64,000 nt of DNA from Hirudinaria manillensis (lineage: Eukaryota; Annelida; Clitellata; Hirudinida; Hirudinidae): NCBI GenBank assembly GCA_034509925.1, contig CM067529.1, positions 1,194,501 through 1,258,500 on the forward strand, written 5' to 3'. Below, in pieces: positions 1 through 11,903 of this stretch (positions are counted from its first letter, which is position 1; every line of letters starts with the position of its first letter). Below the pieces are notes generated by a model. That model was not told the DNA's origin. It ran no database searches and saw only the letters and a list, made by a program, of their open reading frames with translations. A program made the translations under genes and the position numbers.

Positions 1-3000
1 ACGACGTCGTCCAGTCGATCGTTTTCGGCAGGCACGAAATCTTCGTAGTGGAGGACTTGAGGTTTGCCTTCGGTCCTTGGTATGAGCCACAGCCTGGAAC
101 AGTTACAACAAAGTTGTTGATACAACAAAGTAATGTTTGTAAACAAACTTGTAGTATGGTAGAACATTCATTTCCACAGCCAGCTACACAAAGTCACGCT
201 TGTAATTTAAAATGCCGTAAAGTCGTAATGCTAAACTCGTAAACGACGTAATGCAGTCATTTTAGCACCACGAATACGATTACGTTGATATTGTTGGATC
301 CCTAGATCCAATAAATTGAATAATATTTAAAATTATATTGCCGATTAATTATTTTAATAATTAATTTAGTGGCAATATAATTTGAGAATTAAATTGGTGC
401 TATTCAGACTCTTTGGTTATGTACCTTTGACAAATGGATTTATATCGGAAAGTAGAGCGAGAGTAATAGAAACAGCAGATTTCAAGACTTAATCAATTAA
501 GCATTTTACATCTTCCAAGCCATCGGACAACTTTCAATAAACCTGCCCTTCTATAATTAGTTTGAGGACCCTGGGTTATTACATTGGTGTCAGGAGTTGG
601 ATTTAGAGTTAAAGGGTATCCAAAAGTAACTAAAGTAGAAGCTTGTTTAGTTGAAAAGTGAACGATGCCGAAGTACTTGGATGAATTGTACGTGCCTCGA
701 TTGAGACAAGAATTGAGAGAGCGTGGCCTGGATTGGAAAGGCACGAAAGCTGAGATACGAGAGCGACTTGGGACATGGCTGACAGAGAATGGCCATGACC
801 CAGAGGAATACGAATTCGAGAATCCATCCCATAAAAAGATGGATGAATTTCTTGATTTTATGAAAAAGTCCGTAGATGAGATGAGGGAATGTATTAGGAG
901 TATTAGGGGTGATTTGAAAAACAGAGCGGTTCCATGCCAGGATGTCTCGTTGGCTTCGGGTGAAGACTCTGCCGAGAAGAGTCCTGTTGGTTCTTTTGAG
1001 GAGAGCAAAGTGGTGCTTCCATCTTGCGAAGAACAAGGAGAGGAACTCTGCAAAAAGGTTACCAACGAGGAACAAATCATGTCCGTTGTTCCAGGTACCG
1101 TTTCTGGCAGCGTTGGGATGGAGTCATTAGAGGGCACATCCAACCACAGTGCGTGTGTGTCTCCAGAAGCTCTGTGCGTGATGGCAGACTTAGGGAACTC
1201 GACGTTGGAGCCCATAGAGTTACCAGATCAAGTCGAGTCGTCAGCAGGGCCCAGAGAGCTCACGGAGGTTTTAGTGGAGCAAGTGGGGCTTTCGGAGGAG
1301 CCTGTGGGATTGCCGGTGGATCATGTGGAGTTGTTGGTGCAGCTCGAGGAGTTACTGATGAGTCACGTGGAGTTGCCGGTGGAGCACACGGATTTGATGG
1401 TGGAACAAGTAGAGTCTACAGAACAGCCCATGGATTTACCAGCGGATGTTTCGGCTCCATTGGAAATAACAGAAGGGAGTGCTCGGGATTTCAGGAGAGT
1501 GCCTAGCATGGAAAGTGGAGCAGGTGATCCTGAGGAGAGTCTGGGATCTGGCGACATCGTGGAGCAGGAGAGTGTGCATAGAAATGGCGATGTTCCGCGG
1601 CTGAAACTTGCGGGACGCAGAAGTAAAAGGGAGGAGACAGAAATCCCAGAAGATGACAAAGCAAATGGATCTGGGATTTGCAGCCATGAGATTGTTGGAA
1701 GATCGGATCCTATTCCGAGAGTAAAAATGAAAATGGGAATAGATGTCTGTTCGGGACGAACAGATTTAAGGAGGGGGCAGTGTTGGATCCCTAGATCCAA
1801 TAAATTGAATAATATTTAAAATTATATTGCCGATTAATTATTTTAATAATTAATTTAGTGGCAATATAATTTGAGAATTAAATTGGTGCTATTCAGACTC
1901 TTTGGTTATGTACCTTTGACAAATGGATTTATATCGGAAAGTAGAGCGAGAGTAATAGAAACAGCAGATTTCAAGACTTAATCAATTAAGCATTTTACAT
2001 CTTCCAAGCCATCGGACAACTTTCAATAAACCTGCCCTTCTATAATTAGTTTGAGGACCCTGGGTTATTACAATATGTTGCTAAGCGATTACTGTTGTGG
2101 CAAAAGAGACGACGAGAATTTTGCATCCTTTTCAATGCCTTTCGATCAATGTACTGAACCGTCGTCCATTAAGCGAAGCCGATTCTATGTAATTCTCTTC
2201 GTGTACATCCAAGCACTTTCGTGTAATTAATGAAATATTGTTTAGTTCTGTGCATTATTTGCAATTACGTGCATGCTTTTGCGTTTTGGGGGAATGGGAA
2301 ATATTCCAAGATTGAAGATATTATAAATATATAAAAATTATTATCTGCATGACATTGCATTCATTATTGACATGTTAAAAATAAGTTACAAAATAAGTTA
2401 CATTCTCTTAACGAATCCGTTTTGCTCGGTCCACCTTCGAAGTAGCCGGATAAGTGACAGGCAAAAGTCAACTGACAGGCTTCACACAAATTTCATTGGC
2501 AAGGATTTTTAAAGTCAGAAGATTAGCTAGGGTTAGGGTATGAACTGGGTTAGGGTTAGATTATGGTCTGAGTGGGTTTGGTACTAAAGAATCCTGAGAG
2601 TTGTCTTTTTCCTTGTGTCACTTGTCCAGCATTCCAGCATCAACCACAACAGTTTAAACCATCTGAACGACCTCAAACCCCTTCCATAATAGGTGGTGGA
2701 GCCTTCGACCAGCTTCTTGGAAAGTACCATCTGCTCTCCGTCCCTGGTCTTTGAATTGTTGGATCCCATCCAGGTGAGAGTCTCGCAGCTCTTGACGCTG
2801 GCGTCGGAGTTCTTCTTGAGCCAGTCATTGGCTCTATCTACCAGTTTTCTGGAAGTTCGAAATGAATCCAAAATGAGTGCCGTGGATTAGTTTTTAAAAG
2901 GAAAAGTTACGAGTTGTTGCTTACAATCACGCTTCACGAATATTTTGTTGCTTAGAACTTAGACTTAGAATGGATAAATCGATAAATAAATAAATAATGT

Positions 3001-5705
3001 TTATGTTCGTTTTTATTTTTAATTTTATTGTTATATTCTTAACCAGAATAAAAGCAATCAGACGACGAAAAAAAAAACCACGTCCGAACATTTGAATGAT
3101 AACGTTTTAATATTCCGTCCTTCAGGAGAACTTAAACAAATTGCCTAAATTATAAATACAGGTGATTCAACATTTATCAAAACATTAGTAAAAGTTCAGG
3201 GAACAACATGCTAACTACTAATAATTATTCATGTATTCATTTATTTATTCATTCATTCATTCATTCATTCATTCATTCATTCATTCATTCATTCATTCAT
3301 TCATTCATTCATTCATTCATTCATTCATTCATTCATTCATTCATTCATTCATTCATTCATTCATTCATTCATTCATTCATTCATTCATTCATTCATTCAT
3401 TCATTCATTCATTCATTCATTCATTCATTCATTCATTCATTCATTCATTCATTCATTCATTCATTCATTCATTCATTCATTCATTCATTCATTCATTCAT
3501 TCATTCATTAATTCCTTCATTCACGTTATCCAACCGGGTCAAAGCCTGGAAAGCCACAGCACATACCACGATCCAAATCATCCTCTCCGTTGCATCCATC
3601 CTTTTGGTTTACTTTTAATTTTCAAACACGAAATTCCGTAAAAAAAACAAAAAAAAAAGAAAGAAAGAAAGAATATTTCATATCTTCAAACCTGGCACTG
3701 TCATCCACGACATAATCATTGTTGTTATTGTTATCAACAATCGTTGCTATTGTTGTTGTTGTTGTCAACAATCGTTGCTATTGTTGTTGCTATTGTTGTT
3801 GTTATTGTTGTTGTTGTTCTTTCTGCTGTCAATGGTTGTTATTCCATTCATTCGCTCGGGTCAGACGCCATTACAATATTTGCCAAACGCATAAAGTACA
3901 TTGCCTCCATTATTCTCTCCGTCCTGCGACCTGAATTATTCGCTTAATATTAATGAGCCTGCTTAATATTCATGTGGTCTTTTGCGAGCACTACGTGGGC
4001 GGGGCTGGCGAGTCGCCGGTGTCCGTCAAAAATCAATCAGGAGTCTGAGTCATCGTCGGTTGTTCAGACGCCACAAGGTCAAAAGTTCATTCATTCATTC
4101 ATTCACTCGTTCATTCATCCATTTGTTCACTCGTTCATTCATTCATTTGTTCACTCGTTCATTCATTCGTTCATTCGTTCATTCGTTCATTCGTTCATTC
4201 GTTCATTCGTTCATTCGTTCATTCATTCATTCATTCATTCATTCATTCATTCGTCCATTTATTATCAAGTGGAAATCTTTGCTCCGATGCCACTGATGAC
4301 GAAAATGATGACAACATTCTCTGTTGTTGTTGTTGTTGACCTCCGCTGGAAATAAAGTTCGACGAAGATCGTCATGGAAAAAAAAATTTAATCCAATGAA
4401 GGAAATCTCGAGATTTTTCTTGAACGATGACTTGAATCGATGTCTACTGATGTTGTTGTTGTTGTTGAGTTTGAATGTCGTCAACGTCATCGTAGTCGTC
4501 GTCCTCGTCCTTGTTGTTGTTGAAAGACCGGCAAACATGTTTCGACAAAGAGGTTGTCGTTATTTTCAATTGATCACAGGAAGTACAGGAATGACACGCA
4601 AATAAGCACTCCAACAGTAGGATCTAAAGACATCGGCATGTTCGGAGATACGAATGCTTCTTAAGCATGCAATTGCCTTAAAACGTACAGGTTTTAATGA
4701 TCGGGTGCTTAATAATATCAATGAATTTATAAATAAAAATAAAAAAAAACAATAAATTAATAAATTTATTATAATTGAATAATAAATAATTAAAAATTTG
4801 TACTTAAACTCTTGTTTATTCTAATCAATTCATCAATCAGATTCAAAATTAGTGCCAGCAATTATAGGTCGATGTATACGTGCCACAAACACTACGTAAC
4901 AACCTCTTGTCGTAGTTGGAAGATACAATAAACAATTATAATAATAGTTACTCATATTATTGTTATTATTATTATTGTTATTATTATTATTATTATCGCA
5001 ATTATAATAATCATTCAATTATTATTGCACACCTCTGTTGTCATTTGCGCCTGCTCCTGTAACGATTTTTAATATCGCCACCTGCTGGAAAATTTTCATT
5101 TATTCAATTGTTCGTCTGTCCATCCATCCATGCATTCATCCGTTCGTCCATCCATCCGTCCATCCATTCATCCATCCATGCATCCACATATTCTTGTGGA
5201 ATAATAATTCTTTCAAGTGACAGTTCAGCACTGCAGGACCTTTGTCGTGTTTCTGTTCATTTTTAAACACTTTAATCCGTTAAATTATTAATTTATTTGC
5301 TATAATTATTATAATTATCACAATTGTTTGGTAAATTATTACAAATATTCGATAGAAATTGAATTGATTCATTGGAGAAAAAAATTACTTTTACAAATAG
5401 TTGTCGGATTTGCAGGATGAATTTACATTGGAAGGATCGAATTCTACTCACTGGAAAGACTCAGTTTTGATTGAAGTCTGATCTTTTTTAGAGCTGCTGC
5501 TATTGTTGTTGTTGTTATTGTTGTTGTTGTGTTGGTGTGCGGATGCAGAGGAAAAGTCTTGATACTTGAGTTTCCACTGAGTGCGCAGAGAGGTCAGCGA
5601 TGACCTTTTCCTCTGGGATTGTCTCCTCGATCCGGAATCGACGGGGCTCGAAACGGAAGTCGTTCTCACGTGGTTCAAGACGCGCCCCTCTTCCAAAGGT
5701 TCCAT
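1..5705 (-). CDS. Unrecognised gene, three 5' coding exons, truncated by the left window edge
   Basis: The exons are 5452-5705, 2672-2848 and 1-93 on the minus strand. The first starts at an ATG with an in-frame TGA 12 nt upstream. It codes for a basic, serine-rich N-terminus with a polyasparagine run from a GTT/AAC microsatellite, and ends at a perfect GTGAGT donor in phase 2. The second exon begins after CTTCCAG and supplies the missing base; it reads KLVDRANDWLKKN and later CETLTWMG and YYGRGLR. The third continues in phase as LWLIPRTEGKPQVLHYEDF and is open at the window edge. Matching phases at both junctions and clean coding sequence support a real gene. The second domain vaguely recalls uncharacterised invertebrate proteins, but I do not recognise a family. 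No signal peptide or membrane segment is seen. The second intron (94-2671) contains an LTR element and a MITE; the first (2849-5451) contains long microsatellites. Confidence 0.6.
292..583 (+). repeat. 5' long terminal repeat
   Basis: It starts TGTTGGATCC and ends TTACA. The first bases form a small palindrome (TTGGATC, four bases, GATCCAA). A larger stem-loop sits at 331-382, where AATTATATTGCC pairs with GGCAATATAATT around an inner AT-rich stem. An AATAAA lies near the 3' end in both copies and is a candidate polyadenylation signal. The U3/R/U5 limits cannot be set from sequence. Confidence 0.93.
585..602 (+). other. Primer-binding site, tRNA-Leu type
   Basis: TGGTGTCAGGAGTTGGAT starts one base after the LTR ends. 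It is complementary to the 3' end of typical animal tRNA-Leu including CCA, with one mismatch over 18 bases (T where G is expected at position 14). This position is canonical for priming minus-strand DNA synthesis. Confidence 0.8.
665..1819 (+). CDS. SAP-domain protein of the LTR element, Gag-like by position
   Basis: This 384-residue ORF is the only one in the element. Residues 8-39 fit the SAP (SAF-A/B, Acinus, PIAS) helix-turn-helix pattern: basic first helix, then RGLDWKGTKAEIRERL. SAP domains normally bind AT-rich DNA. A short charged helical stretch follows (near residues 50-80). Residues of about 180-260 form degenerate repeats of roughly eight residues built on V-E-L-P-V, probably coiled or extended. 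The C-terminus is basic (KLAGRRSKREETEIPE). There is no CCHC zinc knuckle, protease DSG/DTG or polymerase YxDD motif. The frame runs 39 nt into the right LTR, which supplies the stop. It may be a derived Gag or a captured host gene; its place between primer site and purine tract favours a Gag-like role. Function is inferred. Confidence 0.75.
   Translation: MPKYLDELYVPRLRQELRERGLDWKGTKAEIRERLGTWLTENGHDPEEYEFENPSHKKMDEFLDFMKKSVDEMRECIRSIRGDLKNRAVPCQDVSLASGEDSAEKSPVGSFEESKVVLPSCEEQGEELCKKVTNEEQIMSVVPGTVSGSVGMESLEGTSNHSACVSPEALCVMADLGNSTLEPIELPDQVESSAGPRELTEVLVEQVGLSEEPVGLPVDHVELLVQLEELLMSHVELPVEHTDLMVEQVESTEQPMDLPADVSAPLEITEGSARDFRRVPSMESGAGDPEESLGSGDIVEQESVHRNGDVPRLKLAGRRSKREETEIPEDDKANGSGICSHEIVGRSDPIPRVKMKMGIDVCSGRTDLRRGQCWIPRSNKLNNI
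1768..1780 (+). other. Polypurine tract
   Basis: AAGGAGGGGGCAG immediately precedes the TG of the right LTR. It is purine except for one C, and sits where plus-strand priming occurs in LTR elements. Confidence 0.75.
1781..2072 (+). repeat. 3' long terminal repeat
   Basis: It is the same length as the left LTR and identical by eye, including the stem-loop (1820-1871 here). It contains the last codons and stop of the SAP ORF and the AATAAA near 2034. Confidence 0.93.
2444..2631 (+). mobile_element. MITE-like element, copy A
   Basis: It starts TAGCCGGATAAGTGACAGGC and ends in the inverted counterpart TTGTGTCACTTGTCC. The centre has degenerate GGGTTAGGG-type repeats followed by GGTCTGAGTGGG. 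The same layout, ends and core recur at 57375-57562, which defines a short non-autonomous family with terminal inverted repeats. This copy has more decayed ends than copy B. Its right end is about 40 bp from the 5' splice site of the exon at 2672-2848. No target duplication is evident. Confidence 0.6.
3247..3509 (+). repeat. (ATTC)n microsatellite, about 65 uninterrupted copies
   Basis: 263 bp of pure tetranucleotide within the first intron of the left-edge gene. It creates false long frames reading S-F-I-H repeats. Confidence 0.98.
3719..3826 (+). repeat. (GTT)n-rich microsatellite with a TCAACAATCG interruption
   Basis: GTT/ATT trinucleotides are broken by a duplicated block containing TCAACAATCGTTGCTATTG. 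It lies in the same intron as the ATTC array. A short (AAAG)n run lies just upstream at about 3650-3673. Confidence 0.85.
4084..4258 (+). repeat. Degenerate (ATTC/GTTC)n microsatellite
   Basis: Tetranucleotide array of ATTC with many GTTC variants. It is related in unit to the pure array 600 bp upstream but is older and interrupted. Confidence 0.95.
4260..5451. repeat. Intron remainder with several small microsatellites
   Basis: It contains (GTT)n runs near 4320-4340, 4450-4470 and 4510-4523, (ATT)n at 4956-4998 and (ATCC)n-like DNA at 5118-5187. I see no conserved coding exon here. Confidence 0.8.
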
Positions 5706-8700
5706 TGGGGTAATTCAGATGTTTTGTCGGTGATGTCCGTCTGTCTGTTTGTTGCTTGTTTACACTGGGATATTTCTGGACATGATCGCAGGATCACGGT
5801 TCCTGGATGAGAACAAGTTTAACAATACTTTAAAATTATTTTAAAAGATTTAATCACTGGGTATCTAAATGTTCCAAATGACAATTCAAAATAGTAATTT
5901 AATGTCATTTTGTTGCGTTCATCACCTGCAAACATCAAAACAAATTTTCGAAGCTCTTGAAACCTCGTACTACCAAATCCATCTCCTCTTCAAGATAAAA
6001 AGCAACCATTTTCTTCTTTTTCTTTTTATTAGCCATTCATGAATTGCCAAGAAGCATTGAATGGGAAAATAAATGGAAAAACATTTGCTTTCCGGTTGCA
6101 TTCAGAGCCGAGCACGAATTAACCGTGCATGAGAATTTCAACCACCAGGGTTCCAACCCACCATAGTTTCAATCACTAGGGTTTCAATCACTTTTTGTTA
6201 GATAAAGATACTGAGGGTTCCCGATCGCAATTTGTTCGATTCTTCGAGATGCTCACCCCACGCCACATTCAAATTCAAATGAAAAACGATAACAAAAGTA
6301 CCGGTAGAGCTGTGACTCGTGAGAGCAAAATAATTTTTAGATTATTTTAATAAATTAATTTCAAACTTATTTGATTTAAACTTGTTTAAAATTAAATTAT
6401 TTAAATTAAAATTAATCAATTAAAAGACGTTCCAAGTACATCCCAGCCCACGCGAGAATGAAATATGAGCAGACGGCGTTAAAAAAGATTTTTGTCTGCG
6501 CCATATAATGTCTCGTATTGATTGATCTCATGAATATTTATTACCTTCTCGCAAATTGGTTGCTTATGGTTGAAATATAACAACAACATCAACTTAATTT
6601 TGTTGTTGTTGTTGCTACTGTTGATGTTGTTGTTGTTGTTGTTGTTATTGTAAGATTCAGCGTCAGGGATGTTTGTCGTGGCCATGAATTAATGTGACCA
6701 TCAAGTTTTATGGGAGAGGAATGAAATTATACAATGAATGAAAATGCATACTTAATTATATAATATTTAATTTTTAATTATTTCGAAATAAAAGACACGA
6801 ATTCATTTAAATTTATTTATATAAAGGCGGATTAATGCCGTAGTGAATGAAGTGACGAATCCCATTTGAAGACAAGAGAAAGTGCGGATCATTGCTAATG
6901 AAAATATTTTCTTATTTTTCTTAGTTGGTAACCTTGGAAAATTCCACGAAAATAATTTCGTTGATCATCATTATGCGCAATTACGATTTAATTACGATTT
7001 AATTTCGATTAATTAAATTTTAATTGGGAGCGATAATTTGAACGAATAATTCATTAATCTCTGAGAACAATTAAAATGAGATTGAGGGTTTTCAATTTCT
7101 TTGCAACGATTAAGACTGGCGCCAACATTGCGCAGACGACATGTTGAAAATGAAGCTGTGCAATAGGAATTAGTTGAGTTAGGAAGCGATTTAAAATTAA
7201 GTTTTAAAATTATTTTTAATATTTCGAAAAGAGTTATGATTGATAGATTTAAAGATTCTTTTTTTTTGCATAAAAATGCTTTTCAAAGCAAAAGCAATAA
7301 ATAATTCTGAAGACAACGGAACATGTTACAATTCCAATTGAATAACTCCACTGGTTGATAAAGATGGAAACCAAGTATCTAAATCAGTCGCATGAATATA
7401 TTTAAAAAAAAAGATATTGATAGCAAAAACTGAGTTGATAGCAAAATGGAATTAGTGAAGATATTCAAATGTTGTGACCGGATGTCATCAATTAAATAGG
7501 ATCGGTTCTAATCAGCTGACATCGAGTTTAATGGATTCTCTTCAAGGATTTGCAAAAAAAAAAACAAAAATTCAAAGCCAATAATTTTATCATTGACTTA
7601 TCATCCTTTTATCATCATCATCATCTCATCCGGCAAAAATATCTAATCGCATCGGAAATAAGAAAGAACTCCCAAACTTCGCATATGGTGAGCAAATAAA
7701 TTATATTAGAGGTAATAAATTAGTTGAACTATTATTGTTACTATTAGTAGTAATATAATTACTTATTATACCATAAAACATCTCAAATTCTGTTAATTCA
7801 AATTCCCATTCGTGAGGCACTCACGCTACAGTTGATGAGGACCAAAACTCTTATTATGTTGCTTATCCTTACCCTAACCCTAACCCTAGCCATAACCTAA
7901 ACCTACCTAGGGGTTATTCTTGAAATGGAATTCTGAATTTTGGTAATATTCGAGTAGATTGAAAAAAATCTGTCCACAACAATTTCAATTCACGAGCCTG
8001 AAGATAAAGAACAATATCGAATTTCTTCTTTCCCTTTCCCTCCTGGTAATTACACCGAGACTTGACCTGGTCACGTGATGTGGCTGTCATGGAAACGTAC
8101 CAAACTTGGGAGGTGCAGAAAGAGAGAGCCTGTAATTTTTATTCAACATTTGGCAGCCATTTCGTCCCAAAAAAATATCTTTCAAGGCGTCCTTACAAAG
8201 GAGCAGTCGATGTGACTAAAATGAACTCTTCTCAGATTAAAAGATGGACATCAGCGGCCTCAATACGCAACTCCACATTCAATCTGACATTCAATCTGAC
8301 ATTCAATCTGTCTTGATTTTCATTCGCAGTTGAAAGCGTTCGAGTTTCGAGAAAATCGTATGGAATCGCAGAGCCCATTCAGCCCACGGTTGATCAAATG
8401 AAATCAATTAGAAATGGCACAATAGGCAAACTAATGCAGTTAATAAATTAAATTAATTATTATTCGCACGAGATGTTATTTATTATTATTCCCAAAACGA
8501 TTTTGAAAAAAATAATCGGTCCACTGAATTAAAAAGCATCTCACCTCCTAGAAAATCACCGGGTCTCAAAGTCTGTAAGAAACTGTCAAAAAACGACAAA
8601 CAGCCTCTAACTCTTTAATCGCTCTGCAGCGTAACTGCCGCCATTAAGTTCGGAGAGAAATTATTCCGCAATGTTTTTTGTTGGATCGACCACGTTTCTG

Positions 8701-9984
8701 AGTTCTGGCTTTGTGGGGTGCGGCCGAAAGATTTTACGACACGTATTCATACATTCCACGCCGTCCAAGGACTGCTTTTCAAGCTCTCTCAACTTAAACG
8801 CGCTTTCCAGAAAGTATGCTAATCTCTTCCAACCTCCAAAGTCATTAATATTTTCACGTTGGTGTGACGGTTGTTCCTATTTGCGTTTTTTTTTCTTTCT
8901 TTCTTTTCCCCCTACTAGAATTATTTGACACTTTTGATTCGTGTTAGGATGTACGTGGCTGCCCAAAAAAGAAACTATCGACTTAGATTATTTAGTAATA
9001 GCCTACTAATATTACAAATAAATTAACATAATTCTCAAATTAACCAAAAAAAGAAAAACCATTTCTTTTAACCAATAAACCTGCATAGATTACAAGATTG
9101 TTGCCCTATCTACACATTTCAGCTCCTAAAACATAAAAACTTTTAGGAGAAACAAATTTATGTGATGTTCACATTTCCATACATGTCCGGCATACAAGCA
9201 CATATGTCACTTGAAAACTCCTACAGCTGCACACCCACACGTTTTCAAAGAAAGTGGCCCTGGAATGATTTCCTGGATCCGAATTTCAAATCCACATCCC
9301 TATTTCCTCTTTCGGAAACATTCAAGCCCCTCCAGCTGGTTGTACAAATGAGAGAAATGCCATTTTTGCCCCTTCAGTTACGAGAGAGATGAATAGTTCA
9401 CATATCGATCCTCTACGGACGGCAAGCAGCCAAGTAAGCAATGGCGATTATGAATATTCAAGTTCAGGAGCAGCCAGAATGAGCCCTCACGAACGTTTTA
9501 TTTTTAAAATTCTATATTTTAAACAGGAACAGAATTATATAAAAAAACCGAAGAAGATTTTATTACAAATTTTAATATGCATTACGCGAAAACCCGTCCT
9601 CCAGCCACCATCCTTGAGGCTTGTCAATAATCAAATTTTGACTTATAACGACGATTCTATTTCGCACAGCGCCACAACCCCACAAGGAAACATCTGCGAT
9701 CACTCACCACAAATTGGAGTTACTTTAAATTTCGTTCCGAAATTTGTCTTACTACTTGCAATATTTTTTAACCAACTCGTGTCACTCTCCCCTAAACCTC
9801 GACGCGTTTAGTTAAGTCAAAAGAATTTCATTGCAAGAAATTCTAATCTATTACTCCTATGGCCTCGCTAGTTTGACAAAATGTCACGACCTTTTGCAAA
9901 AAAAAAGACACTGGAATACATGAAGCCTTGAAGCTTCTGAATAAATTCAAATTTAATGCAAAATCAGAAGCAACTCGTACATCA
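5706..9984. other. Intergenic, no gene recognised
   Basis: AT-rich DNA. A (GTT)n array lies at 6599-6653. A telomere-like run, CCCTAACCCTAACCC, lies at about 7870-7890. Short open frames at 8062-8316 and 9162-9811 lack recognisable domains and convincing splice signals. The left part should hold the 5' UTR and promoter of the gene starting at 5705, and the right end the 3' UTR of LCMT1. Confidence 0.6.
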
Positions 9985-11492
<1,508 letters not shown>

Positions 11493-11903
11493 TTTTTATT
11501 TAAAAACTCACCTAAGCGTTTTGAACAAGTGTTCATCAGCTATACATGCCCGACCAGCTTATGAAGTCTCAAGTCGTTCAACGAAATTGAGAGGTTAAAA
11601 GTGCATCGATGATGTAAAAACTCAAAAAACTGTCTGGTCTACGATTCTTTGGTTTAAACCAAATTTGCAAGAATAATTTACTTTGAATACTTTTAAAATT
11701 CCAAATACAAATAAACAAAAATCAAAACAAGCACAAGACCAAATTTATTCCCTACACCCATGCAAAACAACATGTGAAAATCACCAGGCCCCAACTCCCG
11801 CTTCGCCTACAAACTGAAGATCACTAGAAATACTACACCAATTTATTTACAATCACCTTATAAAAAAAAGTCGAAAATGAGATTGCTGATGCATGAAGAA
11901 TAA

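Larger units (their letters stand above)
292..2072 (+). mobile_element. Complete non-autonomous LTR retrotransposon with a SAP-domain ORF
   Basis: Two 292-bp direct repeats (292-583 and 1781-2072), identical in my base-by-base comparison, begin TG and end CA. They enclose a 1,197-bp interior. The 4-bp ATAT at 288-291 recurs at 2073-2076 as a target-site duplication. A primer-binding site follows the left LTR after one base, and a purine-rich tract abuts the right LTR. The interior holds a single ORF with no protease, reverse transcriptase, RNase H or integrase, so it must be mobilised in trans. A 4-bp duplication and tRNA-Leu priming would fit a Ty3/Gypsy-like helper, but that is inference. 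It lies antisense in an intron of the minus-strand gene at 1-5705. Identical LTRs point to recent insertion. Confidence 0.9.

Noticed and set aside
493-1215. 240-residue minus-strand frame in the LTR element
   Set aside because: Antisense to the SAP ORF, which has the canonical position and a recognisable domain.
3208-3641. Two 136-residue frames of Ser-Phe-Ile-His repeats
   Set aside because: They are translations of the (ATTC)n array in several frames; no non-repeat coding sequence accompanies them.
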